Of a stretch of 64,000 bases of DNA, positions 7,654-17,268 are shown piece by piece. Source of the DNA: Phosphitispora fastidiosa. Lineage in GTDB: Bacteria; Bacillota; Thermincolia; Thermincolales; UBA2595. The stretch covers positions 1-64,000 of the forward strand of contig NZ_JAHHUL010000020.1 of the NCBI RefSeq assembly GCF_019008365.1, read 5' to 3'. Each line of letters begins with the position of its first letter. Position 1 is the first letter of the stretch. The notes beneath the pieces are model-generated. The model was not told the origin of the DNA. It made no database searches and saw only the letters and a list, made by a program, of their open reading frames with translations. The position numbers and the translations under genes were made by a program.

Positions 7654-8754
7654 GTGAAAAATGATGTATTTCCGGGGTATGATATTAGGAAGACCATCGC
7701 TTTGGTTTTTTCTTTGCTGATCACTTCTTCAGTGGTTTTAGGCAGCATTTTTTTAATCGGATTTAATTTACATCATAATATGAGTACAGCGCTGACCGGC
7801 CTGGAAGCATGGTCCGGATGCATGCCTGTTTTAGCGCTGCTGGCGGTTCCGCTGGGAGGTATTATCATAACTTCCGGAATCATTTTCAGGTATTTACACA
7901 GTACCCTGAAGCGTATTTACAGGATAACGGAGAGCTTGGATGAGGCCTCGGCAGGGAACTTCACAAATGTAATTGTAGATGACGGAACCGATGAAATTGC
8001 ACATCTGGCCGCCTCCATCAATGATATGGTTGGGAAAATCCGGGAGTATCATGAAGATGACAAACGGATGCTGGAAGATCACTTCATGTATGAAAAGCTT
8101 ACTGCTATCGGGGAGACTGCAGCAGGTACAGCCCATGAAATCCGGAACCCGCTTACAAGTATAAAGGGCTTCACATATCTTCTTCAGGACAAGTTTAAAC
8201 ACGGGGAACAAGGATGGGAATATGCGCAGATAATTAAAAAAGAGGTTCAGCATATTGAGGGTATTATCAACCAGTTCCTGATGATGGCGGTACCGACTTT
8301 CCCGGTGATGAAACAAAGCAGCATCCATGAATTAATTGACCAACTGCTGCCTGATACTGCCATGTATGCAGTTGATAACGGGGTTTTAATAGAAACAGAT
8401 TTTTCCGGAGGCCTGCCTGAGGTTTACATCGACCGCCCGCAGATTACGCAGTTGGTTAGCAATTTATGCAGAAACTCGATTCAGGCCATGCCATATGGGG
8501 GGACCTTAAAAATTCAGACCAGGTTTTCAGGTGAGGAAAATATGGTCACCTTGATAATTAGTGATACCGGAACCGGAATTTCCCCCGATGTTCTCAACCG
8601 GATAGCCGACCCTTTTTTCACAACCAGAGAGGAGGCTGCCGGACTGGGACTGACAGTATGTTATCGGATTGTTCAGAATCACGATGGCATCATGCAGGTT
8701 AATTCTATTGAAGGTGTTGGCACAACCTGCATAGTAAAATTGCCTGTCCGGTAA
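7654..8754 (+). CDS. Sensor histidine kinase (orphan, sporulation-kinase-like)
   Basis: This 366-residue protein has two N-terminal membrane helices (about 15-37 and 58-78), a HAMP linker (about 80-130), a HisKA domain with the phospho-acceptor His161 in AHEIRNPLTSIKGF, and a HATPase_c domain with N box NLCRNSIQAM, G1 DTGTGI and G2 GLGLTV. The GTG start at 7654 follows AAAAGGGG. The short extracytoplasmic loop leaves little room for a sensor. No response regulator gene is adjacent, as for orphan kinases feeding Spo0A in sporulating Firmicutes; that target is a guess. Confidence 0.88.
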   Translation: MKNDVFPGYDIRKTIALVFSLLITSSVVLGSIFLIGFNLHHNMSTALTGLEAWSGCMPVLALLAVPLGGIIITSGIIFRYLHSTLKRIYRITESLDEASAGNFTNVIVDDGTDEIAHLAASINDMVGKIREYHEDDKRMLEDHFMYEKLTAIGETAAGTAHEIRNPLTSIKGFTYLLQDKFKHGEQGWEYAQIIKKEVQHIEGIINQFLMMAVPTFPVMKQSSIHELIDQLLPDTAMYAVDNGVLIETDFSGGLPEVYIDRPQITQLVSNLCRNSIQAMPYGGTLKIQTRFSGEENMVTLIISDTGTGISPDVLNRIADPFFTTREEAAGLGLTVCYRIVQNHDGIMQVNSIEGVGTTCIVKLPVR

Positions 8755-8781
8755 CACTAGAGAAATTCATCTGTTAATGGA

Positions 8782-8836
8782 GTGGCAGATATGTTGCGGA
8801 ACGACTGGAGTCGTTGTAAAGCAATGTGTCTGCCGC
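8782..8836 (+). other. Long RNA hairpin between the kinase gene and ku
   Basis: The arms 8782-8797 and 8821-8836 pair over all 16 positions when read as + strand RNA, with four G-U pairs and no mismatch. An inner ACGACT/AGTCGT hairpin sits in the loop. The wobble pairs favour function as RNA. No T-run follows, so it is not a standard terminator. It may be a leader or processing structure of the ku-ligD transcript or a small RNA. Confidence 0.5.
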
Positions 8837-8938
8837 TTCCTGTGCTTTAGGCAAAAATACTTCATTTAATTATGAAACACTGTCTGTACATGATAAATGT
8901 AATGGGGGTGATAATAATATAAAGTGAGGTGGGTTTTT

Positions 8939-9811
8939 GTGAGAAACCTTTGGAAGGGCGCTATCAGCTTCGGCCTGGTGCATGTACCTGTAAAACTGTA
9001 TGCGGCCACTGAACGTAAGGACATTAAATTTAATTACCTTCATGAGAAATGTAAGACGCCGGTACGGTATGAAAAGATTTGTCCGACTTGCGAAACAGAA
9101 GTGCCTATGAATGAAATTGTCAGGGGATATGAATATGAAAAAGGTAAATATGTTGTTCTCAGTGATGAGGATTTTGAGAGTATTCCCCTGGCCACCGCAA
9201 AAACAGTAGAAATTATAAACTTTGCAGATCTGAGTGAAATAGATCCGGTGCTTTTTGATAAATCATATTACCTGGCTCCGGGAGACGGTGGGCAGAAGGC
9301 ATATGAACTACTCAAAAAATCGATGGCGGAAACCGGAAAAGTAGCTATAGCAAAAGTTATCATCAGGTCCAAGGAATCTCTGGCAGCCCTCAGGGTATAC
9401 CGGGATATAATTGTTATGGAGACAATGTTTTACCCTGATGAAATTCGGAATACGGAGCTGCTGCCGGAAATCAATTATAATGTGAAGGTAAGTGAAAATG
9501 AGGCTAAAATGGCATCAAATCTGATTGAAAGTCTGGCTGAGCCGTTCAGCCTGGAAAAATACCACAATGAATACCGGGCTGCGTTAAGTGAACTTATTGA
9601 GTCCAGGATCACCGGTAAAGAGGTAGAGGTTGCCCCCAGAGTGGAGACCGGCAAGGTAGTTGACCTTATGGAGGCTCTTAAGGCGAGTATCGACCTGGCC
9701 AAGGAAGAAAAGGAACGGACTCGGATGAAAAAGGACGCCAAACCAGGAGCAAAGGCCGGCAGAAAGGCCGCAGCAGGGTCCGGCAAAGGTCGCCGGAAGG
9801 CCGGAACATGA
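8939..9811 (+). CDS. ku: Non-homologous end joining protein Ku
   Basis: Bacterial Ku homodimers ring DNA double-strand ends and recruit LigD. The 290-residue product begins LWKGAISFGLVHVPVKL, the conserved Ku N-terminus, and carries the central Ku beta-barrel core. The C-terminal tail after about residue 255 is very rich in Lys, Arg, Gly and Ala, as in bacterial Ku proteins where it aids DNA threading. A GTG at 8939 with GAGGTG seven bases upstream is preferred over an earlier in-frame GTG at 8924. The stop overlaps the ligase ATG by 4 nt. End joining is typical of sporulating Firmicutes, where it repairs spore DNA. Confidence 0.95.
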   Translation: MRNLWKGAISFGLVHVPVKLYAATERKDIKFNYLHEKCKTPVRYEKICPTCETEVPMNEIVRGYEYEKGKYVVLSDEDFESIPLATAKTVEIINFADLSEIDPVLFDKSYYLAPGDGGQKAYELLKKSMAETGKVAIAKVIIRSKESLAALRVYRDIIVMETMFYPDEIRNTELLPEINYNVKVSENEAKMASNLIESLAEPFSLEKYHNEYRAALSELIESRITGKEVEVAPRVETGKVVDLMEALKASIDLAKEEKERTRMKKDAKPGAKAGRKAAAGSGKGRRKAGT

Positions 9812-10749
9812 AGTTGAAACCGGTAATCCCGTTTGAACCGGTAAAGGCTGATGAAATGCCGGTTGGAAACCAGTGGACAGCTCAGGTTAAATGGGACGGA
9901 GTGCGCATTTTAACGTATTTTGACGGGGATATTGCTGCCTTATATAATAGGAAGCTGAATAACCGAACCCTTCAGTTTCCCGAGTTTGCTGAAATAAAGA
10001 GATATTGTTCCGCTGCATCAGTTGTGTTGGATGGTGAAGTAATTGCTTTAGAAAAAGGGAAACCCTCTTTTCATAATGTGATGAAGCGGGATGGTGTCAG
10101 ACAACCGGATAAAGTTCTCCGGGCTATGAGAGAAACACCTGTGGTTTATATGATTTTTGATATCCTGTTTTATAACGGGGGATGGGTTACCGGTTCACCA
10201 TTGGAACAAAGGCAGGAGATACTGCATGATGTGATAATACCTTCCGATCATGTACAGTTAGTTGAAAATTTTGATGACCCGCAATCTCTTTATAAAGTAG
10301 TTTCAGCACAGGACTTAGAGGGCATCGTCTGTAAGGACTTAACAAGTACATATGGTATCAAGGGTAAAGACCGCAGGTGGCAAAAACTGAAGAATTATCA
10401 TGACTTGATTGCTGTAGTCGGGGGGGTGACCTTTCGGGGCGATATTGTAAATGCATTGCTGTTGGGCCTTTATGACCGGGAAGGCCGGCTTTGGTACATC
10501 GGGCATGCCGGAACGGGGAAATTGAACATGACCGAATGGAGGGCGCTGACTGAACGCATTAAGCCTTTAGTGGTCAAGGAGCGTCACTTCGTGAACAAGC
10601 CGGAGCGTATAAAAACTGCTGTTTGGCTGCAGCCTGTCATCACTGTTAAAGTAAAGTTCATTGAATGGACCGGGGGTCAGACTCTGAGACAGCCAAGTAT
10701 TCAGGCGTTTGTAGAAATTCCGCCGGAAAAATGCCGCTTGGAAAGGTGA
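9808..10749 (+). CDS. ligD: ATP-dependent DNA ligase, LigD ligase domain
   Basis: This 313-residue protein consists of only the ligase part of LigD. It has the adenylylation motif with Lys28 (VKWDGVR), motif III near VLDGEVIAL, motif IV near EGIVCK, the RWQKLK motif V, and a C-terminal OB fold. It seals nicks after end alignment by Ku. Unlike mycobacterial LigD, the polymerase domain is a separate downstream gene and no phosphoesterase domain is seen here. It is coupled to ku by ATGA overlap, with five bases to the next gene. Confidence 0.93.
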   Translation: MKLKPVIPFEPVKADEMPVGNQWTAQVKWDGVRILTYFDGDIAALYNRKLNNRTLQFPEFAEIKRYCSAASVVLDGEVIALEKGKPSFHNVMKRDGVRQPDKVLRAMRETPVVYMIFDILFYNGGWVTGSPLEQRQEILHDVIIPSDHVQLVENFDDPQSLYKVVSAQDLEGIVCKDLTSTYGIKGKDRRWQKLKNYHDLIAVVGGVTFRGDIVNALLLGLYDREGRLWYIGHAGTGKLNMTEWRALTERIKPLVVKERHFVNKPERIKTAVWLQPVITVKVKFIEWTGGQTLRQPSIQAFVEIPPEKCRLER

Positions 10750-10754
10750 TTTAG

Positions 10755-11660
10755 TTGGATAGAGAGGTTATTGTCGCCGGAAAAAGCCTTCGACTGACAA
10801 ACCTGGAAAAAACGATGTGGCCCGGTGATAGTATAAATAAGGCGGGACTTATTAAGTATTATGCTGAAATTGCAGATATCCTGCTGCCACATCTGAGGGA
10901 CAGGCTGTTCGTAATGAGCCGGTATCCTGATGGGATTGATGGGGAGATGTTCTATCAGAAGGATTGTCCGGGGTATGCTCCGGAATGGGTGAAAACATTT
11001 CCGGTGAGGTCGCCTGAGGCAGGTAAAACGATAAACTATATTATTTGTAATGACCTGCCTACACTATTATGGCTGGCCAATCAGGCCTGTATAGAACTTC
11101 ATATCTGGCTGGCCAAGGCGCCGGAAATAAACTACCCCGATATTATGGTTTTTGATCTGGACCCGATGCCTCCGGCAGGTTTTGCTGACACACTTGAGGT
11201 TGCTGTTTTGGTAAAAGAGGCTCTGGACCAGTTTGGCCTTTACGGATATCCCAAGACCTCGGGCGCCACGGGCCTGCATGTCTTTGTTCCCGTCAAGCCT
11301 GAATATACCTATAGTGAGGTTCGGGATGCCGTAGAGTTTATCTGCCGTCAGGTGCATGCGGTTTTTCCCGGCAAGACGACCATGGAAAGATTAGTGGCCG
11401 ACCGGGGAGGGAAGGTTTACTTGGATTACCTGCAGAATACCCGGGGCAAGACTATGACTTTTCAATACAGCCTGCGTCCGGTCCCCGGAGCGCCGGTATC
11501 GGCGCCGCTGACCTGGGAAGAGGTCAGGCAGGGCAAGGTACGTCCCGGTGATTTTAACAGCGGTAATGTCTTGGACAGAATCAGGCAGGTCGGGGATCTT
11601 TATGGGGATTTTCTCAGACCTGGCCAGGGGCTGCAAAAACTGGTAGCAATGGTACGCTAA
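10755..11660 (+). CDS. LigD-type primase-polymerase (NHEJ polymerase)
   Basis: This 301-residue archaeo-eukaryotic primase superfamily protein has the opening typical of LigD polymerase domains (LTNLEKTMWPGD), the metal-binding pair in VFDLDPMP, and the conserved SGATGLHVFVPV segment. It fills gaps and adds ribonucleotides at ends held by Ku. The start is TTG at 10755, five bases after the ligase stop, with AAAGGTGA overlapping that stop. Together with ku and the ligase gene it makes a three-gene end-joining operon. Confidence 0.93.
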   Translation: MDREVIVAGKSLRLTNLEKTMWPGDSINKAGLIKYYAEIADILLPHLRDRLFVMSRYPDGIDGEMFYQKDCPGYAPEWVKTFPVRSPEAGKTINYIICNDLPTLLWLANQACIELHIWLAKAPEINYPDIMVFDLDPMPPAGFADTLEVAVLVKEALDQFGLYGYPKTSGATGLHVFVPVKPEYTYSEVRDAVEFICRQVHAVFPGKTTMERLVADRGGKVYLDYLQNTRGKTMTFQYSLRPVPGAPVSAPLTWEEVRQGKVRPGDFNSGNVLDRIRQVGDLYGDFLRPGQGLQKLVAMVR

Positions 11661-11783
11661 TAGAATAATTTGACAGAAAAATTCCTTCCCATGCAGGAAA
11701 TTAAGGAACTACCCCGAAACAGTGTAAAGGATAAAAAGGCTTTATGTTTTGAGAAATCTAACTATCTGTCAGGGGTGCAGTTT

Positions 11784-12896
11784 GTGGATTCCAAGGCTTA
11801 TTATGTTTTGCTGAGCATGGTGGAAGGTTTGGGGCCGCGCCGGCTTGCTGCTTTGATTGAGTTCATGGGTTCAGCGGAAAAGGTTTGGTATGGAAGTGAA
11901 GCAGCTTTAAGGTCTATACCGGGAATTCCGGCAAAGGTTATTTCGAGTCTTCTGGACAGGCGCAGGGAATTAAAACCGGAAGCAGAAACACAAAAACTTG
12001 CGGACTCCGGAATCGGGGTTATTTCTATCGAGGAACCCGAATATCCGCTATTGTTAAAAAACATTTTTGACCCTCCAAAGATTTTATATTTCAAGGGGAA
12101 GAAGAGTATCCTGAATAAAGAGATGTTTGCTATAGTGGGAGCCAGGAAGGCGACCCATTATGGATTAACGGCAGCCCGGGCGATAGCGGGTGAATTGTCA
12201 CACGCCGGTCTGGGCATTGTATCCGGTATGGCCAGGGGAATTGATACGGCAGCCCATAGGGGGGCCCTGGATTCAGGTGGAATCACTATTGCTGTTTTGG
12301 GATGTGGGGTCGATGTGGTATACCCCAGGGAGAACCGAAATATAATGGAAGAGATAATTCAAAAAGGAGCGGTGATTAGTGAATTTCCTCCGGGAACCTC
12401 ACCTGTGGCCGGCAACTTTCCGCAGCGCAACAGACTCATCAGTGGATTATCCTGTGGTGTATTGGTTATCGAAGCTGCCGAGAAAAGCGGTTCCCTGATT
12501 ACGGTGGATTTTGCCCTGGAACAGGGGCGTGAGGTATTTGCCGTCCCGGGGCAGGTGACTAACAGGATGAACCGGGGCTGCCACCGGCTTATCCGACAGG
12601 GTGCCTGCCTGGTGGAAAACGCAGGAGATATTCTTGAGGAACTGGGATTGGCTGTTCCTGATCAAGGGGTACTTCCCGGGCGGGAGCTGTGTGGTGTCTC
12701 AGGTAATATTTATTTGACCGATGAAGAAAAAAGGGTATATAATATTATTTCAGATGACCCGATAAGCAGTGAAACAATCATATGCAGCACCGGGATCAGG
12801 CCTTCTGAGGTTATGTCTATGCTTCTGGTTATGGAATTAAAAGGCCTCGTCAGGCAGCTTCCCGGACAGAGATATGTCCGGAGTATCCTTGTTTAA
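11784..12896 (+). CDS. dprA: DNA-processing protein DprA
   Basis: DprA loads RecA on single-stranded DNA during transformation. The product has an N-terminal helix-hairpin-helix-like region (GLGPRRLAALIEF), the Rossmann-like DprA domain with GARKATHYGL, SGMARGIDTAAHRGAL and FPQRNRLISGLS, and a C-terminal winged helix. The frame is open back to TTG 11670, but only the GTG at 11784 has a ribosome site (AGGGGTG, 7-bp spacing), and its 370-residue product fits the family length. As in Bacillus, it precedes topA. The presence of other competence genes cannot be judged here. Confidence 0.93.
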   Translation: MDSKAYYVLLSMVEGLGPRRLAALIEFMGSAEKVWYGSEAALRSIPGIPAKVISSLLDRRRELKPEAETQKLADSGIGVISIEEPEYPLLLKNIFDPPKILYFKGKKSILNKEMFAIVGARKATHYGLTAARAIAGELSHAGLGIVSGMARGIDTAAHRGALDSGGITIAVLGCGVDVVYPRENRNIMEEIIQKGAVISEFPPGTSPVAGNFPQRNRLISGLSCGVLVIEAAEKSGSLITVDFALEQGREVFAVPGQVTNRMNRGCHRLIRQGACLVENAGDILEELGLAVPDQGVLPGRELCGVSGNIYLTDEEKRVYNIISDDPISSETIICSTGIRPSEVMSMLLVMELKGLVRQLPGQRYVRSILV

Positions 12897-12902
12897 AAGC
12901 AT

Positions 12903-12956
12903 TTTTTTGTAACTGTATATATTTTTGTAACTGTATATATTTTTGTAACTGTATAT
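12903..12956 (+). repeat. Three tandem copies of an 18-bp AT-rich repeat
   Basis: The unit TTTTTGTAACTGTATATA recurs with an exact 18-bp period in the dprA-topA gap (G positions 12909, 12927 and 12945). It could be protein-binding sites or replication slippage. There are no spacers, so it is not a CRISPR. Confidence 0.85.
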
Positions 12957-13059
12957 AAACGTAAAGTTGCGGTTAAGACTACGAAATGACAGCACTGTGT
13001 TAATGGGGAATTGCTCTTTTGAATATTTAGAAGCAGAAGCTGTTACAGGGGTGATAATT

Positions 13060-15156
13060 TTGTCAAAGTATCTGGTGATTGTAGAGTCGCCTGCCAAGGC
13101 CAAAACCATAGGAAAATTTCTTGGCAAAAAGTATACTGTAAAGGCATCTATGGGACATATCAGGGATTTGCCCAGAAGCCAGTTTGGAGTAGATGTGGAA
13201 AAGAACTTTGACCCTAAGTACATCACTATCAGGGGCAAAGGTGATATTTTGAAGGAACTGCGCAGCGCAGCCAAAAAGTCCACTCATATCTTGCTGGCCA
13301 CTGACCCTGACCGGGAGGGTGAGGCAATTGCATGGCATCTGCAGTACCAGCTGCAGATCAATGAAAAGGAAAAGTGCCGGGTAGAATTTAATGAAATTAC
13401 AAAAGATGCCGTCCAAAAGGCGATGAAGTCCCCGCGCACCATTGATGAGCCCAGAGTAGATGCCCAGCAGGCCAGAAGGGTTTTGGACCGCCTGGTCGGC
13501 TATAATCTCAGCCCGCTGCTCTGGAGAAAAGTTAAAAAAGGGCTTAGCGCCGGTCGTGTTCAGTCAGTAGCGGTGCGGCTGGTTTGTGACCGGGAAGAAG
13601 AAATTAAGGCATTTGTTCCTGAAGAATATTGGTCCTTGACAGGTATTTTCAGGAAAAAAGGCAATAAGAGTGATATTACCGCAAAACTTCTGAAACATAA
13701 TAAAAAGAAAATAAACATCTTAAACAAAACTGAGATGGACAGAGTCATGTCAGACCTTAAAGAGGTTGACTATGTCATCGATGACATCAAGAAAAGAGAA
13801 AAGAAGCGGAATCCATCCCCGCCCTTTACAACAAGTACGATGCAGCAGGAAGCTTACCGGAAGCTGAATTTTGCGGCCCGGAAAACCATGCAGGTGGCCC
13901 AGCAGCTTTATGAGGGTTTGGATATTGGTCCTGAAGGTACGGTAGGTCTGGTTACATATATCAGAACAGATTCCACCAGAATCTCTGAAACAGCTCAGGA
14001 GGAGACAGCACAATATATCCTTGATAACTATGGGGCCGACTATAAGCCTGGCAAGGCAAGGCAGTACCAAACCAAGGGCCGGACCCAAAATGCCCATGAG
14101 GCTATCAGGCCGACAACCATTATCCACGAACCTGAAAAGATTAAAAAGTTTCTCAGCAGGGACCAGTATAAACTATATAAACTGATTTGGGAGCGGTTCC
14201 TGGCAAGCCAGATGAGTTCTGCGGTGGTGGATACCACGACGGTAGATATTATGGCCGGAGAGTATACTTTCAGGGCAACCGGTTCAGTGGTGAAATTCCC
14301 CGGGTTCATGAAGGTTTACACTGAAAGCCGGGACAATGGTGACAAAGAGGAATCTGGGTCACTGCCTGCGGATTTGGAAAAGGGCAGCTCTCTTGAAAAA
14401 AAAGGCCTGGAACCGAAACAGCATTTTACCCAGCCGCCTCCGCGATATTCGGATGCCAGTCTTATTAAGGCCCTTGAGGAAAACGGGATAGGCCGCCCGA
14501 GTACCTATGCGCCAATAGTGGAGACAATCCAAAAGAGGGGCTATATAATAAAGGAAGAAAAACAGTTTTTCCCCACAGAGCTGGGTTTTGTGGTGGTTGA
14601 CCTGTTGAAGGAGCATTTTTCCGATATTATTAATATACAGTTTACTGCTGCCATGGAGGATAAGCTTGACAGCATAGAAGAGGGCGCTACCGACTGGATA
14701 GAAATTATCCGTGAATTTTATACTCCGTTTAAAGAAACACTGGAAAAGGCGGAAAAAAACATCGGTGTCATTGAGATAGAAGACGAGGTAAGTGATGAGG
14801 TTTGTGACCTGTGCGGACGTAATCTGGTTATTAAAATGGGAAGGTATGGCAAGTTTCTGGCCTGCCCTGGTTTTCCCGAATGCCGGAATACCAAACCCCT
14901 TTTGGAGACTATCGGGGTTTCCTGCCCTCAATGCGGAGGAGACGTAGTTTTGAAGAGAAGTAAAAAGGGTCGGAAGTTTTACGGGTGCAGCAACTACCCG
15001 GATTGTGACTTTGTCTCTTGGGACCAGCCTACAGATAAGAGATGTCCTCAATGCAGCAAAGTTCTGGTGCAGAAATCCGTAAGCGGTAAAGGAACGGTTC
15101 TTAAATGCTCGGGTAGCGACTGTAAATACCAGGAAAAAGCAGCAGTTGTTGAATAA
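13060..15156 (+). CDS. topA: DNA topoisomerase I (type IA)
   Basis: Relaxes negative supercoils. The 698-residue protein has an N-terminal Toprim domain (YLVIVESPAKAKTI, ATDPDREGEAIAWH), the active-site tyrosine in TYIRTDSTRIS, and three C-terminal C4 zinc-ribbon repeats (beginning CDLCG, CPQCGG and CPQCSK). The TTG at 13060 with GGGGTG seven bases upstream gives the canonical N-terminus MSKYLVIVES; the frame is open further upstream to 12967, but without a ribosome site. The gene heads the topA-trmFO-xerC-hslVU-codY series. Confidence 0.96.
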   Translation: MSKYLVIVESPAKAKTIGKFLGKKYTVKASMGHIRDLPRSQFGVDVEKNFDPKYITIRGKGDILKELRSAAKKSTHILLATDPDREGEAIAWHLQYQLQINEKEKCRVEFNEITKDAVQKAMKSPRTIDEPRVDAQQARRVLDRLVGYNLSPLLWRKVKKGLSAGRVQSVAVRLVCDREEEIKAFVPEEYWSLTGIFRKKGNKSDITAKLLKHNKKKINILNKTEMDRVMSDLKEVDYVIDDIKKREKKRNPSPPFTTSTMQQEAYRKLNFAARKTMQVAQQLYEGLDIGPEGTVGLVTYIRTDSTRISETAQEETAQYILDNYGADYKPGKARQYQTKGRTQNAHEAIRPTTIIHEPEKIKKFLSRDQYKLYKLIWERFLASQMSSAVVDTTTVDIMAGEYTFRATGSVVKFPGFMKVYTESRDNGDKEESGSLPADLEKGSSLEKKGLEPKQHFTQPPPRYSDASLIKALEENGIGRPSTYAPIVETIQKRGYIIKEEKQFFPTELGFVVVDLLKEHFSDIINIQFTAAMEDKLDSIEEGATDWIEIIREFYTPFKETLEKAEKNIGVIEIEDEVSDEVCDLCGRNLVIKMGRYGKFLACPGFPECRNTKPLLETIGVSCPQCGGDVVLKRSKKGRKFYGCSNYPDCDFVSWDQPTDKRCPQCSKVLVQKSVSGKGTVLKCSGSDCKYQEKAAVVE

Positions 15157-15209
15157 TCGTCAATTCGGGGGCCAGTCAACTATCTAATCAAGAAAGGGTT
15201 TTGGCTTAA

Positions 15210-16529
15210 ATGAAACCAGTAACTGTAATTGGTGCCGGGCTGGCCGGTTCGGAGGCGGCCTGGCAGCTTGCCTCCAGAGGTATCCCGGTGAGCCTTTTTG
15301 AAATGAGGCCGGTGAGAAAATCTCCGGCTCATCATACCGACATGTTTGCCGAGCTTGTGTGCAGCAATTCCCTTAGGGGGAGTTCGCTGGAAAATGCCGT
15401 GGGATTATTAAAAGAAGAAATGCGCCGTCTTAATTCGTTAATCATAATGTGTGCCGATAAATCATCAGTTCCGGCAGGAGGCGCTTTGGCAGTTGACCGG
15501 TCGGAATTTGCCGGGCTGGTCACCGATATGGTATCAGGACATCCAAACGTGGAGGTTATCAGGCAGGAGGCTGCCCAAATTGATACAGCCAATCCGGTGA
15601 TAATTGCCACCGGGCCTTTGACCTCTGATGCCATGTCTGATACTATCAGGAAAATTACGGGGTATGAATATCTTTACTTCTATGATGCGGCAGCTCCGAT
15701 AGTTACTCTGGAATCCCTGGACCACTCCAGGGTTTTTCGGGCTTCCAGGTATGATAAGGGTGAAGCCGCCTATCTCAATTGCCCTATGAACAGGGAAGAG
15801 TACGAAAGGTTTTATCAGGAACTGGTGGACGCTGAGTGTACTCCCTTAAGAGAGTTTGAAAAAGAGATATTTTTTGAGGGCTGTATGCCTGTAGAGGAAT
15901 TAGCCTCCAGAGGATACCAGACTTTGCTGTTCGGGCCGTTAAAGCCGGTGGGACTAACAGACCCGCGTACCGGCGACAGACCTTATGCAGTGGTCCAGCT
16001 TAGACAGGACAACAGTGAAGGCACTTTATATAACATCGTAGGTTTTCAGACACATCTCAAGTGGGGTGAACAGAACCGCGTTTTCAGAATGATCCCGGGA
16101 CTCGAAAATGCTGAGTTTGTACGTTATGGTGTCATGCACCGCAATACTTTTATCAATTCCCCCGAAATTCTGAGGCCTACTCTTCAGATTAAGAACGATG
16201 AAAATATTTTTTTTGCCGGACAGATTACCGGGGTTGAAGGATATGTGGAATCGGCGGCAATGGGGCTGGTTGCCGGGATTAACGCAGCCCGGATGAGCGC
16301 GGGTGGGATACCGGTCATTTTTCCGGAGGAAACGGCACATGGGGCATTATGCAAATATATTACCACACCGGCGGCCAAAAAGTTTCAACCCATGAATATT
16401 AATTTCGGAATTTTACCGCAGCTTGATGAAAAAATTCGGGATAAGCGGCTTAGATATGGTAAAATATCAGAAAGGGCGCTCAACAGGCTTGAGGAATTTA
16501 AGCCGGGTTTAGCGGTAATAAAAGTATAA
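15210..16529 (+). CDS. trmFO: Folate/FAD-dependent tRNA (uracil-54) methyltransferase TrmFO
   Basis: Makes ribothymidine at position 54 of the tRNA T-loop, using methylenetetrahydrofolate and FADH2. The 439-residue product has the N-terminal FAD site [16 protein letters not shown], and the GidA-like motifs CSNSLRG and [17 protein letters not shown]. The length is normal for TrmFO. The start is ATG at 15210 after AAGAAAGGG. It follows topA by 53 bp, the same order as in Bacillus (topA-gid). Confidence 0.96.
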   Translation: MKPVTVIGAGLAGSEAAWQLASRGIPVSLFEMRPVRKSPAHHTDMFAELVCSNSLRGSSLENAVGLLKEEMRRLNSLIIMCADKSSVPAGGALAVDRSEFAGLVTDMVSGHPNVEVIRQEAAQIDTANPVIIATGPLTSDAMSDTIRKITGYEYLYFYDAAAPIVTLESLDHSRVFRASRYDKGEAAYLNCPMNREEYERFYQELVDAECTPLREFEKEIFFEGCMPVEELASRGYQTLLFGPLKPVGLTDPRTGDRPYAVVQLRQDNSEGTLYNIVGFQTHLKWGEQNRVFRMIPGLENAEFVRYGVMHRNTFINSPEILRPTLQIKNDENIFFAGQITGVEGYVESAAMGLVAGINAARMSAGGIPVIFPEETAHGALCKYITTPAAKKFQPMNINFGILPQLDEKIRDKRLRYGKISERALNRLEEFKPGLAVIKV

Positions 16530-16546
16530 GGTTGGTGGGAAGAGCT

Positions 16547-17197
16547 ATGGTAAATACTGGGGAGTATTCTCTTGCAGAAGAGAGAATCAATGCCCTGACT
16601 CATGGCATAGGTACCGCTCTTGCTGTGACAGGCCTTGTTTTACTTATCGTATTTGCAGTTATGTATGGTGACATCTGGCATATTGTTAGTTTTAGCATCT
16701 ATGGCTCGACACTTGTTTTAATGTACCTAATATCAACCCTGTACCATGCACTAAGGAACAGGAAGGCCAAAGATATCCTGAAGGTTTTGGACCATTCGGC
16801 GATATATTTACTAATAGCGGGTACATATACTCCATTTACCCTCATCACACTCCACGGCCGATTAGGCTGGATTTTATTTGGGGTGGTCTGGGGGCTGGCG
16901 ATTGCCGGAATTGTATTCAAAATATTTTTTGTAAAAAGATTTCGCATCCTGTCAACAGCTTTGTACCTAGCAATGGGTTGGCTAGTGGTTTCAGTAGTCA
17001 AGCCTCTGGTTGCAGGTATCCCCGGCCCGGGTCTTGCCTGGCTGGTTGCCGGTGGCGTACTGTATAGTTCGGGAACGTTTTTTTACATCAGGAAAAAGAA
17101 GGCCTTTAATCATGCTGTCTGGCATTTGTTTGTCATGGCGGGCAGTGTGTGCCATTTTCTGGCAGTGCTTTTATATGTACTGCCTTTAAAATCCTAA
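16547..17197 (+). CDS. Hemolysin III / PAQR family membrane protein
   Basis: This 216-residue protein has about seven membrane helices, and its N-terminus (SLAEERINALTHGIGTALAVTGL) is typical of the YqfA/HlyIII family. Family histidines are present (THG near the start, DHSAIY in the middle, HAVWHLFVMAGSVCHF near the end), consistent with metal binding as in PAQR receptors. The physiological role is unclear, and the haemolysin name is historical. ATG 16547 with GGTGGGAAG is preferred to TTG 16532. It is inserted between trmFO and xerC, which are adjacent in Bacillus. Confidence 0.9.
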   Translation: MVNTGEYSLAEERINALTHGIGTALAVTGLVLLIVFAVMYGDIWHIVSFSIYGSTLVLMYLISTLYHALRNRKAKDILKVLDHSAIYLLIAGTYTPFTLITLHGRLGWILFGVVWGLAIAGIVFKIFFVKRFRILSTALYLAMGWLVVSVVKPLVAGIPGPGLAWLVAGGVLYSSGTFFYIRKKKAFNHAVWHLFVMAGSVCHFLAVLLYVLPLKS

Positions 17198-17268
17198 TCA
17201 GCAGCGGGCAGCCGAAGGGTTGTTAAAAAGGGCGCTGAATCGGTGAGCTCACGAAGCAGGGTGATTGC

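Noticed and set aside
12903-12956. CRISPR array
   Set aside because: The three 18-bp units are directly adjacent with no spacers, and no cas genes are near.
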